DNA from: an uncultured Cohaesibacter sp. | GTDB taxonomy: Bacteria > Pseudomonadota > Alphaproteobacteria > Rhizobiales > Cohaesibacteraceae | DNA: 64,000 nucleotides | NCBI RefSeq assembly: GCF_963662805.1 | Contig: NZ_OY759859.1 | Coordinates: forward strand, 62,001-126,000 | Reading direction: 5' to 3' | Shown here: positions 62,956-64,000 of the stretch, piece after piece | Position numbering within the stretch: position 1 is the stretch's first letter | How the letters are laid out: each line of letters starts with the position of its first letter | Made by a program: the position numbers and the translations under genes | The notes under the pieces: model-generated | Told to the model about the DNA's origin: nothing | Databases searched by the model: none | Seen by the model: only the letters and a program-made list of their open reading frames with translations

Positions 62956-63307
62956 ATGAAAAACCCCTGAATGGCTCAAACCTGGATTATATGGAGCAGT
63001 GATTGGCGCGGTATGCGTTGGTGTTATAGGATTTGCGTGGGGCGGCTGGATGACATCCTCTGGCTCCAACAAAATGGCGATGTCCATGGCTCATGACGAT
63101 GTGATCGCAGCCCTTGTTCCGGTCTGTGTCGATCAGTCCAACAAAGACCTGAATCGTCAGGCGACCCTCACCAAAATCACGGACGCATCGAGTTACAAGC
63201 GACGTGACATTGTTATGGAAAGTGGCTGGGCGACTGTTCCGGGAGCAGAAAAGCCGGACCGTGATTTGGCTCAAGCCTGCCTCATTGCACTTAAGCTCGA
63301 CAAATAG
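62956..63307 (+). pseudogene. Small membrane-anchored hypothetical protein with frameshifted start
   Basis: A good start (GGAG, then ATG 62956) runs only MKNP before a stop. The +1 frame carries KTPEWLKPGLYGAVIGAV and continues with FAWGGWMTSSG and ESGWATVPGAEKPDRDLAQA to 63307. Removing one A from the AAAAA run after the ATG would give MKTPEWLKPGLYGA, the N-terminus usual for this alphaproteobacterial family of about 115 residues with one membrane segment. If the extra base is real, translation must begin at GTG 62999, losing much of the anchor. Confidence 0.75.
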
Positions 63308-63557
63308 TCGTTTCAGACACTGGCTGTCTTTCATCTTAACCCGGGATAACCCCATATACTCGGCTCTGCAATCCATTCTGAAGACATCCGGATCGCAAAA
63401 GTCGCCTGATGCTTTGCTTGCAGGCGTCATCGCTTTTTCAATTTTGCCTTAAAAAGCATCTACCTCAAAGCCCAAAGGAGTTAGATCCGAAATCTCGCGC
63501 TTTTAGGCCGTTTCCTTGAGAAACGAGCCGAAGAGACAAATGCCTTGGAGGCACTAT

Positions 63558-64000
63558 ATGCGCATCAATCTTGGCAGCCGGCTTCATTTCAGCTTTCCGC
63601 AAGACACACCAATGGTTGCTGTTCTGAACGTCCATTATTCACATTTTGGCGACTTGGAACGTCCTGATTTTATGGTTTCCTCACCAAGTGTACCCTTGGA
63701 AAGCTATCGTGATGGCTTCGGAAACTGGTGTACCAGATTGATTGCTCCGGCCGGAGACTTCGAACTGACAACAGACGGCATATTCCGTGATAAAGGCGAA
63801 CCCGATCCAGAGGCACCTGATGCAGTGCAATTCGAGGTTCAGCATTTGCCCGCCGATACGCTCGTCTATCTATTGGGGAGCCGATATTGCGAAACAGATC
63901 TTCTGTCTGAAAAAGCGTGGCAACTCTTTGAGACAACAGCGCCCGGCTGGGCTCGTGTTCAGGCCATATGTGACTTTGTTCACGGCCATGTCTCTTTCGG
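63558..64000 (+). CDS. Transglutaminase-like protein, N-terminal part (runs off window)
   Basis: An open frame from ATG 63558 (GGAGG 7 bases upstream) to the window edge, at least 147 residues. An N-terminal beta domain (LGSRLHFSFPQDTPMVAVLN, SYRDGFGNWCTRLIAPAG) is followed by YLLGSRYCETDLLSEKAWQLF and AICDFVHGHVSF, the usual lead-in to the transglutaminase-like catalytic core, which lies beyond the window. Distinct from the transglutaminase-like gene at 50667. Confidence 0.82.
   Translation, partial: MRINLGSRLHFSFPQDTPMVAVLNVHYSHFGDLERPDFMVSSPSVPLESYRDGFGNWCTRLIAPAGDFELTTDGIFRDKGEPDPEAPDAVQFEVQHLPADTLVYLLGSRYCETDLLSEKAWQLFETTAPGWARVQAICDFVHGHVSF

Overview
The window reads as an accessory-rich chromosomal or large-plasmid segment of an alphaproteobacterium, most likely a Hyphomicrobiales (Rhizobiales) member. 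The grounds are a full-length cyclic beta-1,2-glucan synthase (NdvB/ChvB type), an HWE-type histidine kinase, small proteins of families common in that order, and IS elements of the IS1182, IS427, IS110, IS21 and IS5 groups. No tRNA, rRNA or CRISPR array was seen. Genus is not called.

Region 1 (1-12 kb, minus strand) is heme acquisition. A complete Has system runs hasI-hasS-hasR-hasA-hasD-hasE: ECF sigma factor, FecR-type anti-sigma, TonB-dependent receptor, secreted hemophore, and type I secretion ATPase and adaptor. The hemophore carries an added RTX-like glycine/aspartate-rich tail. Next to it a hutW-hutX-SDR cluster has the same order as chuW-chuX-chuY. hutW is broken by a one-base frameshift, and its 3' part is fused in frame to hutX.

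Region 2 (12.3-25.7 kb, plus strand) holds three separate cobalamin riboswitches. The first precedes an Opp/Nik-type transporter with a binding protein and two permeases but no ATPase. The second and third each precede a complete BtuCDF/FecBCD-type importer, and each importer has a SAM-dependent methyltransferase next to it. This looks like a B12/cobalt/corrinoid uptake island with an undescribed methyltransferase partner, and it is the best candidate here for a new system.

Region 3 (26-50.6 kb) is a mobile-element mosaic. Two nearly identical 2.7 kb blocks, each a CHASE-HWE histidine kinase divergent from a Crp/Fnr regulator, lie in inverted orientation around a 10 kb segment. That segment carries an IS427-type element, an S74-domain lipoprotein, an IS110 remnant, a lytic transglycosylase lacking its catalytic Glu, iteron-like repeats, a two-gene wHTH/nucleotidyltransferase module, an EamA exporter with a LysR regulator, and an IS110 element. 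Beyond the second copy come a LysR/NmrA pair, an IS21 element, a truncated integrase, an IS5 element and a RES-domain toxin remnant.

Region 4 (50.6-64 kb) returns to core-like genes: a transglutaminase-like protein, the giant NdvB, a Crp/Fnr regulator, five small proteins (one with a frameshifted start) and the beginning of a second transglutaminase-like gene that runs off the window.
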